Positions 51,570 through 59,846 of a stretch of DNA of 64,000 nucleotides are shown one piece after another. This stretch comes from DASPNM01 sp035626515 (GTDB lineage: Bacteria > Bacteroidota > Bacteroidia > Chitinophagales > Chitinophagaceae). Numbering within the stretch: the stretch's first letter is position 1; each line of letters begins with the position of its first letter. A program made the position numbers and the translations under genes. Under the pieces are notes generated by a model, which saw nothing but the letters and a program-made list of their open reading frames with translations, was not told the DNA's origin and searched no databases. The DNA is taken from the NCBI GenBank assembly GCA_035626515.1, contig DASPNM010000035.1:124001-188000 (forward strand), in the 5' to 3' direction.

Positions 51570-52946
51570 ATGGCGACAGTTACAAAAGAAAACATCGGGT
51601 TGCTTCACGAAAAACTAACCCTGAAGCTTGAAAAGGCGGATTACCTGCCTTCGTTTGAAAAAACTCTTAAGGATTACAGCAAACGCGCGAACATTCCCGG
51701 CTTTCGAAAGGGTCAGGTTCCTGCGGGACTAATCCGCAAAATGTACGGTTCGTCGCTTTTCGCGGATGAGGTGCTGCGGTCCGTTGACCGCGCGCTGGGA
51801 AATTACCTTGAATCCGACCAGCTTGGCATTTTTGGGCAGCCGCTGCCGCTGGATCTCGATATGCGTCAGCTCGACGTAAACAATCCCGGCGAATACACGT
51901 TTCATTTCGAAATCGGCATGAAGCCGCAATTCACACTTCCCGATCTCGGCAAAGCTCCCGTCACACGGTACCGCGTTGAAGTGACCGATGAGATGGTCAA
52001 CAGCGAGGTGGACCGGTTGCAGAGCCGTTACGGTTCGGTGAAGGAAATGGAGCAGGTAGGGTCCGGGGAAAATGTGCTGAACGTACTTTTCATCGAGACA
52101 GATACAGAGGGAAATGAGATTCCCGATGGAGTAAAAAAAGAGAATTCGGTCCTCGTCAGATACTTCACGCCTGAATTTCAGCCGCGCCTGATGGGTCTTA
52201 AACCCCAGGATTCTGTAATTCTGCGCCCGAACGACGCTTTCCTGGAAAAAGAACGCGAAGCAGTTCTGGCGGACCTGGAGGTGGCCGATCGTGCGGGGGG
52301 CGGTGATAGGTATTTCAAAATGGTGATCACCCGGATTGCTCAGGTAGAAAAGCGCGAGCTCAATGAAAAGTTCTTCCAGGAGGTTTTCCCGGGTGTAACG
52401 ACACCTCACGAATTCCGCGAGCGCATTCGCAGCGAGATACAAACGTACTGGGACGGGCGGGCGCGCAACCAGATTCACGATCAGATTTTTCATTACCTGG
52501 TGGATCACACCCCCATCGACCTTCCGGAAACATTCCTAAAAAAATGGCTGCGCACCCAGGGCGATGGTGAAAAAGGTGCCATGAAATCGGAAGAGCAGGC
52601 GGAAAAAGATTATCCATCTTTCAGCAGCCAGCTGCGTTGGACACTGATCACCGACCAGGTGGTTCGCGAAGCCGGCATTCAGGTAACGCGCGACGAAGTC
52701 CGCGAACATTTCCGGCGGCAGCTGATGGGCTATATGGGAAATGCGCTTGGCGACGATCAGGCCTGGCTCAATGATTATTTGGAAAAAATGATGCGAACGC
52801 CCAAGCATGCGGACGAGGCTGTCCGGCGGATTGAAACAGAGAAGATTTTTCTCTGGGCGGAAAGCCAGGTACGGCCAACCGATCAAACTATAAATGCTGA
52901 AGAATTCTCCCGGATTCTGGAAGCCCACCAACATCATCATCATTGA
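51570..52946 (+). CDS. tig: Trigger factor
   Basis: A 458-residue ribosome-associated chaperone that meets nascent chains at the exit tunnel. The ribosome-binding motif appears as IPGFRKGQVPAGLI (residues about 44-57), followed by the peptidyl-prolyl isomerase-like middle domain and a helical C-terminal arm region. The last residues (AHQHHHH) are a natural histidine-rich tail. It starts 28 bp after tRNA-Leu with a small hairpin (TCCGC-GAA-GCGGA) between, so it may be cut from a tRNA-mRNA transcript. It heads the protein-quality cluster with clpP1, clpP2 and clpX. Confidence 0.94.
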   Translation: MATVTKENIGLLHEKLTLKLEKADYLPSFEKTLKDYSKRANIPGFRKGQVPAGLIRKMYGSSLFADEVLRSVDRALGNYLESDQLGIFGQPLPLDLDMRQLDVNNPGEYTFHFEIGMKPQFTLPDLGKAPVTRYRVEVTDEMVNSEVDRLQSRYGSVKEMEQVGSGENVLNVLFIETDTEGNEIPDGVKKENSVLVRYFTPEFQPRLMGLKPQDSVILRPNDAFLEKEREAVLADLEVADRAGGGDRYFKMVITRIAQVEKRELNEKFFQEVFPGVTTPHEFRERIRSEIQTYWDGRARNQIHDQIFHYLVDHTPIDLPETFLKKWLRTQGDGEKGAMKSEEQAEKDYPSFSSQLRWTLITDQVVREAGIQVTRDEVREHFRRQLMGYMGNALGDDQAWLNDYLEKMMRTPKHADEAVRRIETEKIFLWAESQVRPTDQTINAEEFSRILEAHQHHHH

Positions 52947-53069
52947 TGTTTATGCCAATTCGTCCGGTCGTTGCTCTGGCAATTGCTGCATTTGCCGTTA
53001 TTTTGGCAATTGGACGGATATTTGATAGCTCAAACTACCTGACAGCTAAACACCCAGAAATCTCAGCGT

Positions 53070-53762
53070 ATGCAATCTGAATTTGAAAAGTACGCCGTCA
53101 AACATCGCGGCATATCCAGCAACACGCTTCATGGATATGAACAGCATCTGGTGACGGGGCTTACTCCGAATATAATTGAGGAACGTCCGATGAATGTGGC
53201 AGTGATGGATGTATACAGCCGCCTCATGATGGACCGTATTATTTTCCTCGGATACCCCATCAATGATGAAGTCGCGAATATCGTGACCGCGCAGCTGCTC
53301 TTTCTCGATTCGACGGATCGCACCCGCGATATCAATATGTACATCAACAGCCCGGGCGGAAGTGTTTACTCGGGTCTCGGTGTTTACGATACCATGCAGT
53401 ACGTGACTCCCGACGTGGCCACGATCTGTATCGGCATGGCAGCCTCCATGGCCTGCGTGCTGCTCGGTGCCGGATCCAAGGGAAAGCGGGCTGCTTTGAA
53501 ACACGCCCGCATCATGATGCACCAGCCCACCGGATCCATCGGCGGACAGGCAAGTGACATTGAGATCACGGTCAACGAGATCCGCAAACTCAAAAGAGAA
53601 TTGTATGAGGTGGTGAATTTTCATACGGGCCGGCCGGTTGAGCAGATCGAGCGCGACTTTGACCGGGATCACTGGATGACGGCAAGCGCCGCAAAGGATT
53701 ATGGCCTCGTCGACGAAGTGCTGGTGACCAACCCCAAAAAACAAAAGAAAGATTCCAATTAA
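53070..53762 (+). CDS. clpP: ATP-dependent Clp protease proteolytic subunit (ClpP1)
   Basis: A 230-residue serine peptidase subunit. The triad is complete: S126 (GMAASMACV), H151 (MMHQPTG) and D200 (FDRDHW). INSPGGSVYSGLGVYDTMQ is the substrate-strand region. ClpP forms a 14-mer barrel that degrades proteins fed by ClpX or ClpA/C. It lies 123 bp after tig and 10 bp before a second clpP. The C-terminus is lysine-rich (NPKKQKKDSN). Two different ClpPs next to each other could form mixed rings, as in some other bacteria; that is inference. Confidence 0.95.
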   Translation: MQSEFEKYAVKHRGISSNTLHGYEQHLVTGLTPNIIEERPMNVAVMDVYSRLMMDRIIFLGYPINDEVANIVTAQLLFLDSTDRTRDINMYINSPGGSVYSGLGVYDTMQYVTPDVATICIGMAASMACVLLGAGSKGKRAALKHARIMMHQPTGSIGGQASDIEITVNEIRKLKRELYEVVNFHTGRPVEQIERDFDRDHWMTASAAKDYGLVDEVLVTNPKKQKKDSN

Positions 53763-53772
53763 TTCAAGGATT

Positions 53773-54429
53773 ATGGCTCGCAGATATTTTCACTACGACA
53801 GCAGCCTGCCCAAAGGCTGGAAAGCCGATGACGAAGAAGAAGAAGAAGAAGAAAAGGAAGAGCGTCCAAACAGCGACCTGATGATGTTCCGGAAAAAGCT
53901 TGAAAAGTATTTTTACGAAACCCGCAGTGTGCATCTTTGGGGACCGGTGGACGACAAGAGCGCGAAAGACGTGGTGAGCAAGCTGCTCCTGCTGGATGCC
54001 GACAGGCCGGGAGAAGAAATTCGCTTTTACATCAACAGTCCCGGTGGTGTCGTAAGCGCCGGAATGGTGATCTACGATACGATGCAGATGATCAAAAGCC
54101 CCGTCAGCACGATCTGCATGGGACTTGCTGCGTCGATGGGCAGCATTCTGCTGAGCGGCGGAGAAAAAGGGAAGCGACGCATCTTTCCCCATGGCGAAGT
54201 GATGATTCACCAGCCTTCGCTGGGGGGATACATCCGTGGCGTAAGCTCCGACCTTGAGATCCAGGCGGAACAGACCAGGCGTGTAAAGGACATGGGGGCC
54301 AAAATACTTGCGGAGAATTGTGGGAAGACCGTGGAGCAAATCATCCGGGATTTCGATAGGGATTACTGGATGGAAGCAAAGGCTGCTGTAGAATACGGAA
54401 TCGTGGACGAAATTATCAACAAGCTCTAA
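53773..54429 (+). CDS. clpP: ClpP paralogue with acidic N-terminal tract (ClpP2)
   Basis: A 218-residue ClpP with triad S121 (GLAASMGSI), H146 (MIHQPSL) and D197 (FDRDYW). It lacks the first ~30 residues of ClpP1's N-terminal form. Instead it begins MARRYFHYDSSLPKGW and carries an acidic tract, DDEEEEEEEKEE (residues 19-30), encoded largely by tandem GAA codons. ClpP N-termini line the axial pore, so this tract could alter entry or partner choice. It lies 10 bp after clpP1 and is followed by a hairpin terminator before clpX. Confidence 0.94.
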   Translation: MARRYFHYDSSLPKGWKADDEEEEEEEKEERPNSDLMMFRKKLEKYFYETRSVHLWGPVDDKSAKDVVSKLLLLDADRPGEEIRFYINSPGGVVSAGMVIYDTMQMIKSPVSTICMGLAASMGSILLSGGEKGKRRIFPHGEVMIHQPSLGGYIRGVSSDLEIQAEQTRRVKDMGAKILAENCGKTVEQIIRDFDRDYWMEAKAAVEYGIVDEIINKL

Positions 54430-54502
54430 GCCTCTGATAGTAAGTCGCTAAGCTGCAAAGCACTCCTTAATATTTGGCAAAATCATTGATATTCAGAGAA
54501 AA

Positions 54503-54528
54503 AAAACCATTCTAGTCAGGATGGTTTT
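54503..54528. terminator. Hairpin terminator between clpP2 and clpX
   Basis: AAAACCAT (54503-54510) pairs with ATGGTTTT (54521-54528) around a 10-nt loop, followed by TATAATTTT and preceded by an A-run. It could act in both directions. It implies that clpX is transcribed separately from the two clpP genes. Confidence 0.55.
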
Positions 54529-54572
54529 ATAATTTTACAGTTGGCAAATCCGCTGCTCTAGTTTATTCGGTC

Positions 54573-55814
54573 ATGGCAAAAAATCCCCTTCATTGCTCGT
54601 TTTGTGGACGCAGCCGCGATGAGGTCAAGATCCTGATCGCGGGACAGGAAGGTCATATTTGCGAGAACTGCGTGGAACACGCACGGGAAATCATCGAACA
54701 GGAGCTGATCGTCCGCGAAGATAAAGCTCCCTCCTCGTTTAAGCTTACAGTCAAAAAACCGGTAGAGATCAAGAAATTCCTTGATGAATACGTGATCGGG
54801 CAGGACGAAGCGAAAAAAGTTTTGGCGGTCGCGGTCTACAACCATTACAAGAGACTCCAGCAGAAATCGGCCGAAAGCGCCCAGAACGACGTGGAGATTG
54901 AAAAGAGCAACATCATTATGGTGGGCGAAACCGGTACCGGGAAAACCCTCCTTGCAAAAAGCATCGCGCGGATGCTTAACGTGCCCTTCACCATCGTGGA
55001 CGCCACGGTATTCACGGAAGCCGGGTATGTTGGTGAAGATGTGGAAAGTATTCTGACCCGCCTGCTGCAGGTTTGCAACTACGACGTTACTGCCGCCGAG
55101 CGCGGCATCGTCTATATTGACGAAATTGACAAAATTGCGCGCAAGGGAGACAATCCCTCAATCACGCGCGACGTGAGCGGCGAAGGTGTACAGCAGGGGA
55201 TGCTCAAGCTGCTCGAAGGAACGGATGTGCTCGTGCCTCCGCAGGGAGGTCGCAAGCATCCCGAACAAAAGCTTATAAAGATTAACACGCAGAACATTCT
55301 TTTCATCTGCGGGGGCGCCTTCGACGGAATTGACAAGATCATCGCCCGCAGGGTACAGACGAATACTATTGGCTTCAACGTGGATAAGGAGGAGCAGGAG
55401 ATCCGCAAAAAGAACCTGCTGCATTATGTGAACGCGCAGGACCTGAAAGCGTTTGGCCTCATACCCGAGCTGCTGGGTCGATTGCCCGTGGTGACCCATC
55501 TCGATCCGCTGGACGCGTCTACGCTCCGGGCTATTTTGACCGAGCCGAAGAACGCTCTGGTGAAACAGTACAAAAAACTTTTCGAGCTCGAAGGCATTCA
55601 GCTGACGATCGAGAACGACGTACTGGATTTCATGGTGGAAAAAGCCATGGAATACAAGCTCGGTGCCCGCGGCCTGCGCAGCATTTGCGAAGGCATTCTT
55701 ACCGACGCCATGTTTGAGTTGCCTTCCGCGCGCCAGTCGCAGTTTACGCTGGACATGGAGTACGCAAAGCGGAAGTTCGACAAGAGCAAGCTCAGCCTGT
55801 TGAAAGTGGCCTGA
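54573..55814 (+). CDS. clpX: ATP-dependent Clp protease ATPase subunit ClpX
   Basis: A 413-residue AAA+ unfoldase. The N-terminal zinc-binding domain has C8-x2-C11 and C30-x2-C33. Walker A is GETGTGKTLLAKS (near residue 115), Walker B is IVYIDEID, and the pore region follows. The ClpP-docking tripeptide IGF is present in TNTIGFNV, so it can work with ClpP1 or ClpP2. It sits 143 bp downstream of clpP2, behind a terminator, and has its own strong terminator. The length is normal. Confidence 0.96.
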   Translation: MAKNPLHCSFCGRSRDEVKILIAGQEGHICENCVEHAREIIEQELIVREDKAPSSFKLTVKKPVEIKKFLDEYVIGQDEAKKVLAVAVYNHYKRLQQKSAESAQNDVEIEKSNIIMVGETGTGKTLLAKSIARMLNVPFTIVDATVFTEAGYVGEDVESILTRLLQVCNYDVTAAERGIVYIDEIDKIARKGDNPSITRDVSGEGVQQGMLKLLEGTDVLVPPQGGRKHPEQKLIKINTQNILFICGGAFDGIDKIIARRVQTNTIGFNVDKEEQEIRKKNLLHYVNAQDLKAFGLIPELLGRLPVVTHLDPLDASTLRAILTEPKNALVKQYKKLFELEGIQLTIENDVLDFMVEKAMEYKLGARGLRSICEGILTDAMFELPSARQSQFTLDMEYAKRKFDKSKLSLLKVA

Positions 55815-55846
55815 GCCGGCAGCCGCATAATTTCATAATATTGTTG

Positions 55847-55872
55847 CCCCTGATCAATGATCAGGGGTTTTG
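55847..55872 (+). terminator. Intrinsic terminator after clpX
   Basis: CCCCTGATCA (55847-55856) and TGATCAGGGG (55858-55867) are perfect inverted arms around one unpaired A (in practice a loop of about 5 nt), followed directly by TTTTGTTTCT. It is the clearest terminator in the window. Confidence 0.8.
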
Positions 55873-55889
55873 TTTCTAAAAAATAAAGT

Positions 55890-56036
55890 ATGCAGGAGCT
55901 CATCGAAAGATTGAAGGCAGAGGCCGGTCTGACGGACGAACAAGCCAGGAAGGCCATTGAAGCTGTAAAAAACTTTGTCGTTGAAAAATATCCAATGCTC
56001 GAGGGAGCCGTGAACAATGTGTTCTCCGGCGACTGA
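55890..56036 (+). CDS. Small helical protein of 48 residues
   Basis: A 48-codon frame encodes MQELIERLKAEAGLTDEQ and then ARKAIEAVKNFVVEKYPM, ending LEGAVNNVFSGD. It is helical, with balanced charge and typical coding composition. The AGLTDEQARKAIEAV helix-turn pattern resembles small conserved proteins I have seen in Bacteroidota annotated as hypothetical. It lies 22 bp after the clpX terminator, so it needs its own promoter, which I cannot identify with confidence. It ends before the nrdJ terminator on the other strand. No function can be given. Confidence 0.6.
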   Translation: MQELIERLKAEAGLTDEQARKAIEAVKNFVVEKYPMLEGAVNNVFSGD

Positions 56037-56056
56037 AATCAGCGGGTTGGTATTCG

Positions 56057-56082
56057 AAAAAAAATCCCGGCCGCAGCCGGGA
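56057..56082 (-). terminator. Intrinsic terminator of nrdJ
   Basis: On the minus strand, TCCCGGC-TGCG-GCCGGGA (56082-56065) is a perfect 7-bp GC-rich stem with a 4-nt loop followed by eight Ts. It lies about 90 bp after the nrdJ stop. Confidence 0.8.
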
Positions 56083-56169
56083 TGGAATTAATGGGTACTC
56101 ATTTATTGGTTTTTCGGCCGTCCTCCTTAGTAGAAACAGGGGTGGACTCCTCTTAAACTCTTTTTGCAC

Positions 56170-59100
56170 TTAGCTGCAGCCGCCCTGGTTGCCGCAATTC
56201 AGGCATTTATAACACGTACCGCTGCGCATCATGATATGTCCGCAGACATTGCAGGCAGGTGCATCGCTCTGCATGTTCCTGGCAGCCGCGCTCAGCGAAT
56301 CCTGGGCCACTTCGGCGCGCAGTTTTGTTCCCTTTACTCCCGAAGGCTGAGGAACGAGCCCGCCCGCCGAGCCTATGATACGCACACTCGACAGTTCCTG
56401 CTGCTCGGTGTCGTTCGCGTACTCGAGGTTGGAGGGAATTTCGTCCCAGTCATCGGCGCCGGTATTCATTACCTCAGGCTTGTCGATCACGTGTACGAGG
56501 TCCGTTCTTCCCAGATACTCGTAACCGAGGACGCGGAAGATGAAATCCACAATGGAAGTCGTGGACTTGATGTTAGGATGCTCCACGAACCCGGACGGAT
56601 CGAACTTGGTGAACGCGAACTTGTCTACAAATTCCTCGAGGGGAACACCGTACTGCAAACCAATCGAGATCGCGATGGCGAAACAGTTCATCATGCTTCG
56701 CATCGTGGCCCCTTCTTTGGCCATGTCGATGAAAATCTCACCCAGTGTGCCGTCGCCGTACTCGCCGGTACGCAGAAAGATCGCCTGTCCGTTGATTTTC
56801 GCTTTTTGAGTAAAACCTCTGCGTTTCGCGGGCAGCGAGCGGCGCTCGACGATGCTGGCCAGCTTTCGTTTCAGCTTCGTGTCGGGCGAAGCCTGTACCC
56901 GTTTCTGCACTTCTTCCAAAAGCTCTTCCACCGTCAGCTTGCCCAGGTCAACGATCTGCGATTCACCGCTCAGCTCTTCGTGCGGCTGCTCGATCATTTC
57001 GATCGCGGGCTTCGCGGAGCGCTTCTTGTCCGACTTGTTGCTGAGAGGCTGCGAGAGCTTGGAGCCATCCCGGTAAAGCGCACAGGCTTTCAGTCCAAGT
57101 TCCCAGCTGAGCATGTACGCGTCCGCGATTTCTTCGACGGTTGCTTCATGGGGCAGGTTGATGGTTTTCGAAATGGCGCCACTGATGAAAGGCTGTGTGG
57201 CTGCCATCATGCGGATATGTCCATGTGTATGGATATACCGCTGGCCTTTCTTTCCGCATTTGTTGGCACAGTCAAAAACGGGCAGGTGTTGTTCCTTCAG
57301 GTACGGCGCTCCTTCCAGCATCCCCGTGCCGCAGACATAGTCGTTCGCGGCCTCGATCTGTTCTTCTGTAAAGCCCAGCGCCTCGAGTAAGCTCCATTCG
57401 AAATCGTTGTACTGCTCCGGAGTGAAGCCGAGGCGCTGTAAACATTCTTCTCCGAGCGTGTACTTGTTGAACACAAAAGCGATCTCAAAAGCAGTTACTG
57501 CAGCAGCGTCGAGCCGCTTGATCTCGTCAGCAATAAATCCTTTCTCACTAAGCGTTTGGTGGTTTATATATGGTGCTCCTGCAAAAGAGGCAGCGCCTAC
57601 GGCATATTTGATTATAGCATCGATTTCTTTTTCCGAATAGCCCAGGTTGCTCAGCGCGACGGGCACGGACTGGTTGATGATGCGGAAATAACCTCCGCCG
57701 GAAAGTTTCTTAAATTTTACCAGTGCGAAATCCGGCTCCACCCCAGTAGTATCGCAATCCATCACCAGGCCGATGGTGCCGGTGGGGGCGATCACGGTGG
57801 CCTGCGCGTTCCGGTAACCGAAGCGCTCTCCCATTTCTACGGCCTCGTCCCAGGCCTTGCAGGCTGCCTTAAGAAGATAGTCGGGACAATACTGTGCCTT
57901 GATCCCCTGTGGCTTCACGCTCAGGGCTTCGTATTCGTCGGCTTCATAAGCGGCCAGCCGGTGATTTCGCATCACCCGCATCATGTGCTCACGATTTTCC
58001 TGGAATCTCGGGAAGGGACCTAATACCTGCGCCATCTCCGCAGAGGTCTTGTAGGCTACTCCGGTCATAATGGCTGTGATGGCACCGGCTATTGCCCGCG
58101 CTTCTTCACTGTCGTAGGGTATGCCGCTCACCATCAGCAGCGTACCGAGGTTGGCATAGCCGAGGCCGAGAGTGCGGTATTCGTAACTCAATTGCGCCAC
58201 TTCCCTGGAAGGGAACTGGGCCATCAGTACGGAGATTTCCAGTACAACGGTCCATAGCCTGCAATTGTATTCATAACCTTCCACGTCAAACTGGTTCTTT
58301 TTGGCATCGTAAAACTTCATCAGGTTGGCGGACGCGAGGTTGCAGGCCGTGTTGTCGAGAAACATGTACTCGCTGCAGGGATTCGAGGCGCGGATGCGGC
58401 CGCCCTCGGGACAAGTGTGCCATTCACTGATCGTTGTGTCGTATTGAGTGCCCGGATCAGCACATCGCCAGGCGGCGTAGGCAATCTGGTTCCAGAGCTC
58501 GCGCGCCGGTACTTTCTTCATCACGCGTCCGTCCATGCGGGCGGTAAGCTCCCAGTCCTCACCTGCTTTCAGTTTTTCAAAAAAAGCATTCGGAATACGT
58601 ACCGAGTTATTTGAATTCTGGCCGGAAACCGTGCGGTAAGCTTCGCCCTCGTAATCGCTCGGGTAGCCGGCTGCAATCAGGGCAGCTACTTTTTTCTCTT
58701 CCTCCACCTTCCAGTTCACGAACTCCACGATTTCCGGGTGGTCGAGGTCCAGGCACACCATCTTCGCTGCACGCCGCGTGGTGCCTCCGCTTTTGATCGC
58801 TCCCGCTGCGCGGTCGCCGATTTTCAGGAAGCTCATGAGCCCGCTCGAAGTTCCACCCCCGCTGAGCCGCTCGCCCTCTCCGCGAAGCGTGGAAAAATTG
58901 GTGCCGACGCCGGATCCGTATTTGAATATCCTTGCTTCCCGCAGCCAGAGATCCATGATCCCACCGTGGTTGACGAGATCATCGGTCACGCTCAGGATGA
59001 AGCAGGCATGTGGTTGCGGGCGCTCGTATGCCGAAGTCGATTCTTTCAGCCCCCCGTCTGCCGGGTCCACATAATAATGCCCCTGCGGCTTGCCGGCGAT

Positions 59101-59550
59101 GCCGTAGCTTTCATACAAGCCCGTGTTGAACCACTGCGGGGAATTCGGAACGCACATCTGGTTCAGGATCGAATAAACGAGCTCGTCATAGAACACCTCG
59201 GCGTCCTTTTCGGTAGCGAAATAGCCATAGCGCTCGCCCCACGCGCGCCAGCAATTCGCGAGGCGGTGTGCCACCTGCTTTGCAGACGTCTCTCGTCCCA
59301 GGCTCCCATCAGGTTGCGGCACTCCGGCTTTGCGGAAATATTTCTGTGCAAGAATATCCGTGGCGATCTGGCTCCAGTGCTTTGGCACCTCCACGTTGTT
59401 CATCTCGAACACTACTTCACCGTTGGGGTTGCGAATGATCGAAGTACGGTAGTCGTACTCGAACTGCTCGAAGACATTCACGTCGTCCCGGGTAAAGCGA
59501 CGAGAAAACTGCAGTCCCGCAGAGCGGGAAGCTTTGGTTTTGGCGGCCAT
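56170..59550 (-). CDS. nrdJ: Vitamin B12-dependent class II ribonucleotide reductase
   Basis: A 1126-residue enzyme that reduces ribonucleotides to deoxyribonucleotides using adenosylcobalamin rather than a metal-tyrosyl radical subunit. The radical cysteine lies in SNPCSEY, the first redox cysteine in PHACFILSV, and the allosteric and barrel segments (GSGVGTNFSTLRG, IAPTGTIGLVMDCDTTG) are standard. The C-terminal zinc-ribbon-like tail has CNVCGH and CYKCLNCG pairs. There is no N-terminal ATP cone, so overall-activity control may be missing. It needs coenzyme B12, which the adenosyltransferase at 30695 can make. It is a single-gene unit with its own terminator. Confidence 0.96.
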   Translation of the reverse strand: MAAKTKASRSAGLQFSRRFTRDDVNVFEQFEYDYRTSIIRNPNGEVVFEMNNVEVPKHWSQIATDILAQKYFRKAGVPQPDGSLGRETSAKQVAHRLANCWRAWGERYGYFATEKDAEVFYDELVYSILNQMCVPNSPQWFNTGLYESYGIAGKPQGHYYVDPADGGLKESTSAYERPQPHACFILSVTDDLVNHGGIMDLWLREARIFKYGSGVGTNFSTLRGEGERLSGGGTSSGLMSFLKIGDRAAGAIKSGGTTRRAAKMVCLDLDHPEIVEFVNWKVEEEKKVAALIAAGYPSDYEGEAYRTVSGQNSNNSVRIPNAFFEKLKAGEDWELTARMDGRVMKKVPARELWNQIAYAAWRCADPGTQYDTTISEWHTCPEGGRIRASNPCSEYMFLDNTACNLASANLMKFYDAKKNQFDVEGYEYNCRLWTVVLEISVLMAQFPSREVAQLSYEYRTLGLGYANLGTLLMVSGIPYDSEEARAIAGAITAIMTGVAYKTSAEMAQVLGPFPRFQENREHMMRVMRNHRLAAYEADEYEALSVKPQGIKAQYCPDYLLKAACKAWDEAVEMGERFGYRNAQATVIAPTGTIGLVMDCDTTGVEPDFALVKFKKLSGGGYFRIINQSVPVALSNLGYSEKEIDAIIKYAVGAASFAGAPYINHQTLSEKGFIADEIKRLDAAAVTAFEIAFVFNKYTLGEECLQRLGFTPEQYNDFEWSLLEALGFTEEQIEAANDYVCGTGMLEGAPYLKEQHLPVFDCANKCGKKGQRYIHTHGHIRMMAATQPFISGAISKTINLPHEATVEEIADAYMLSWELGLKACALYRDGSKLSQPLSNKSDKKRSAKPAIEMIEQPHEELSGESQIVDLGKLTVEELLEEVQKRVQASPDTKLKRKLASIVERRSLPAKRRGFTQKAKINGQAIFLRTGEYGDGTLGEIFIDMAKEGATMRSMMNCFAIAISIGLQYGVPLEEFVDKFAFTKFDPSGFVEHPNIKSTTSIVDFIFRVLGYEYLGRTDLVHVIDKPEVMNTGADDWDEIPSNLEYANDTEQQELSSVRIIGSAGGLVPQPSGVKGTKLRAEVAQDSLSAAARNMQSDAPACNVCGHIMMRSGTCYKCLNCGNQGGCS

Positions 59551-59846
59551 AACTAAAGAATTTGCTCGGGTTAATAAATCTTAACGGAGTGAAACGAAAA
59601 TATTTTTTAGATACTGAACTTCATACTTTGAAATATTCACAGTTTGTGGAAAAGAGGGTGAATTGTTTTGGGAATGCAGGCCAGGACTCATTCACAGCGT
59701 TTCTGCACAGTGTGTATTCAATTTTCCTGAAACTTTTATTTGGAAATTCTAAAAAACTGGCGTAAAAGAGAGGAAGTCACTTTGCGGCGCCGGCAAAAGG
59801 ATAAAACCGAAAAACTTTCGCATTTTTGTGATCTTAATCATTGCGG
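59551..59846. other. Intergenic region between nrdJ and pcrB
   Basis: About 300 AT-rich bases without a gene, between two divergent genes. I see no exact TAnnTTTG box, no cobalamin riboswitch core and no NrdR-box pair that I would defend. A single DnaA-box-like TGTGGAAAA occurs at 59645-59653, and CACAG repeats occur near 59640-59711. Confidence 0.4.

Noticed and set aside
52926..52943. His-rich C-terminus of trigger factor looking like a purification tag or assembly artefact
   Set aside because: The histidines are continuous with the natural frame, coded by CAT with one CAC/CAA neighbour, and followed by the native stop and spacer. Histidine-rich tails occur naturally in this family.
56164..57390. 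408-codon frame antisense to nrdJ
   Set aside because: Long antisense frames are expected opposite GC-rich conserved genes. It has no recognisable domain and the opposite strand is an unambiguous ribonucleotide reductase.
59645..59653. DnaA-box-like TGTGGAAAA upstream of nrdJ
   Set aside because: A single relaxed 9-mer match in AT-rich DNA is expected by chance; no cluster of boxes or origin signature is present.
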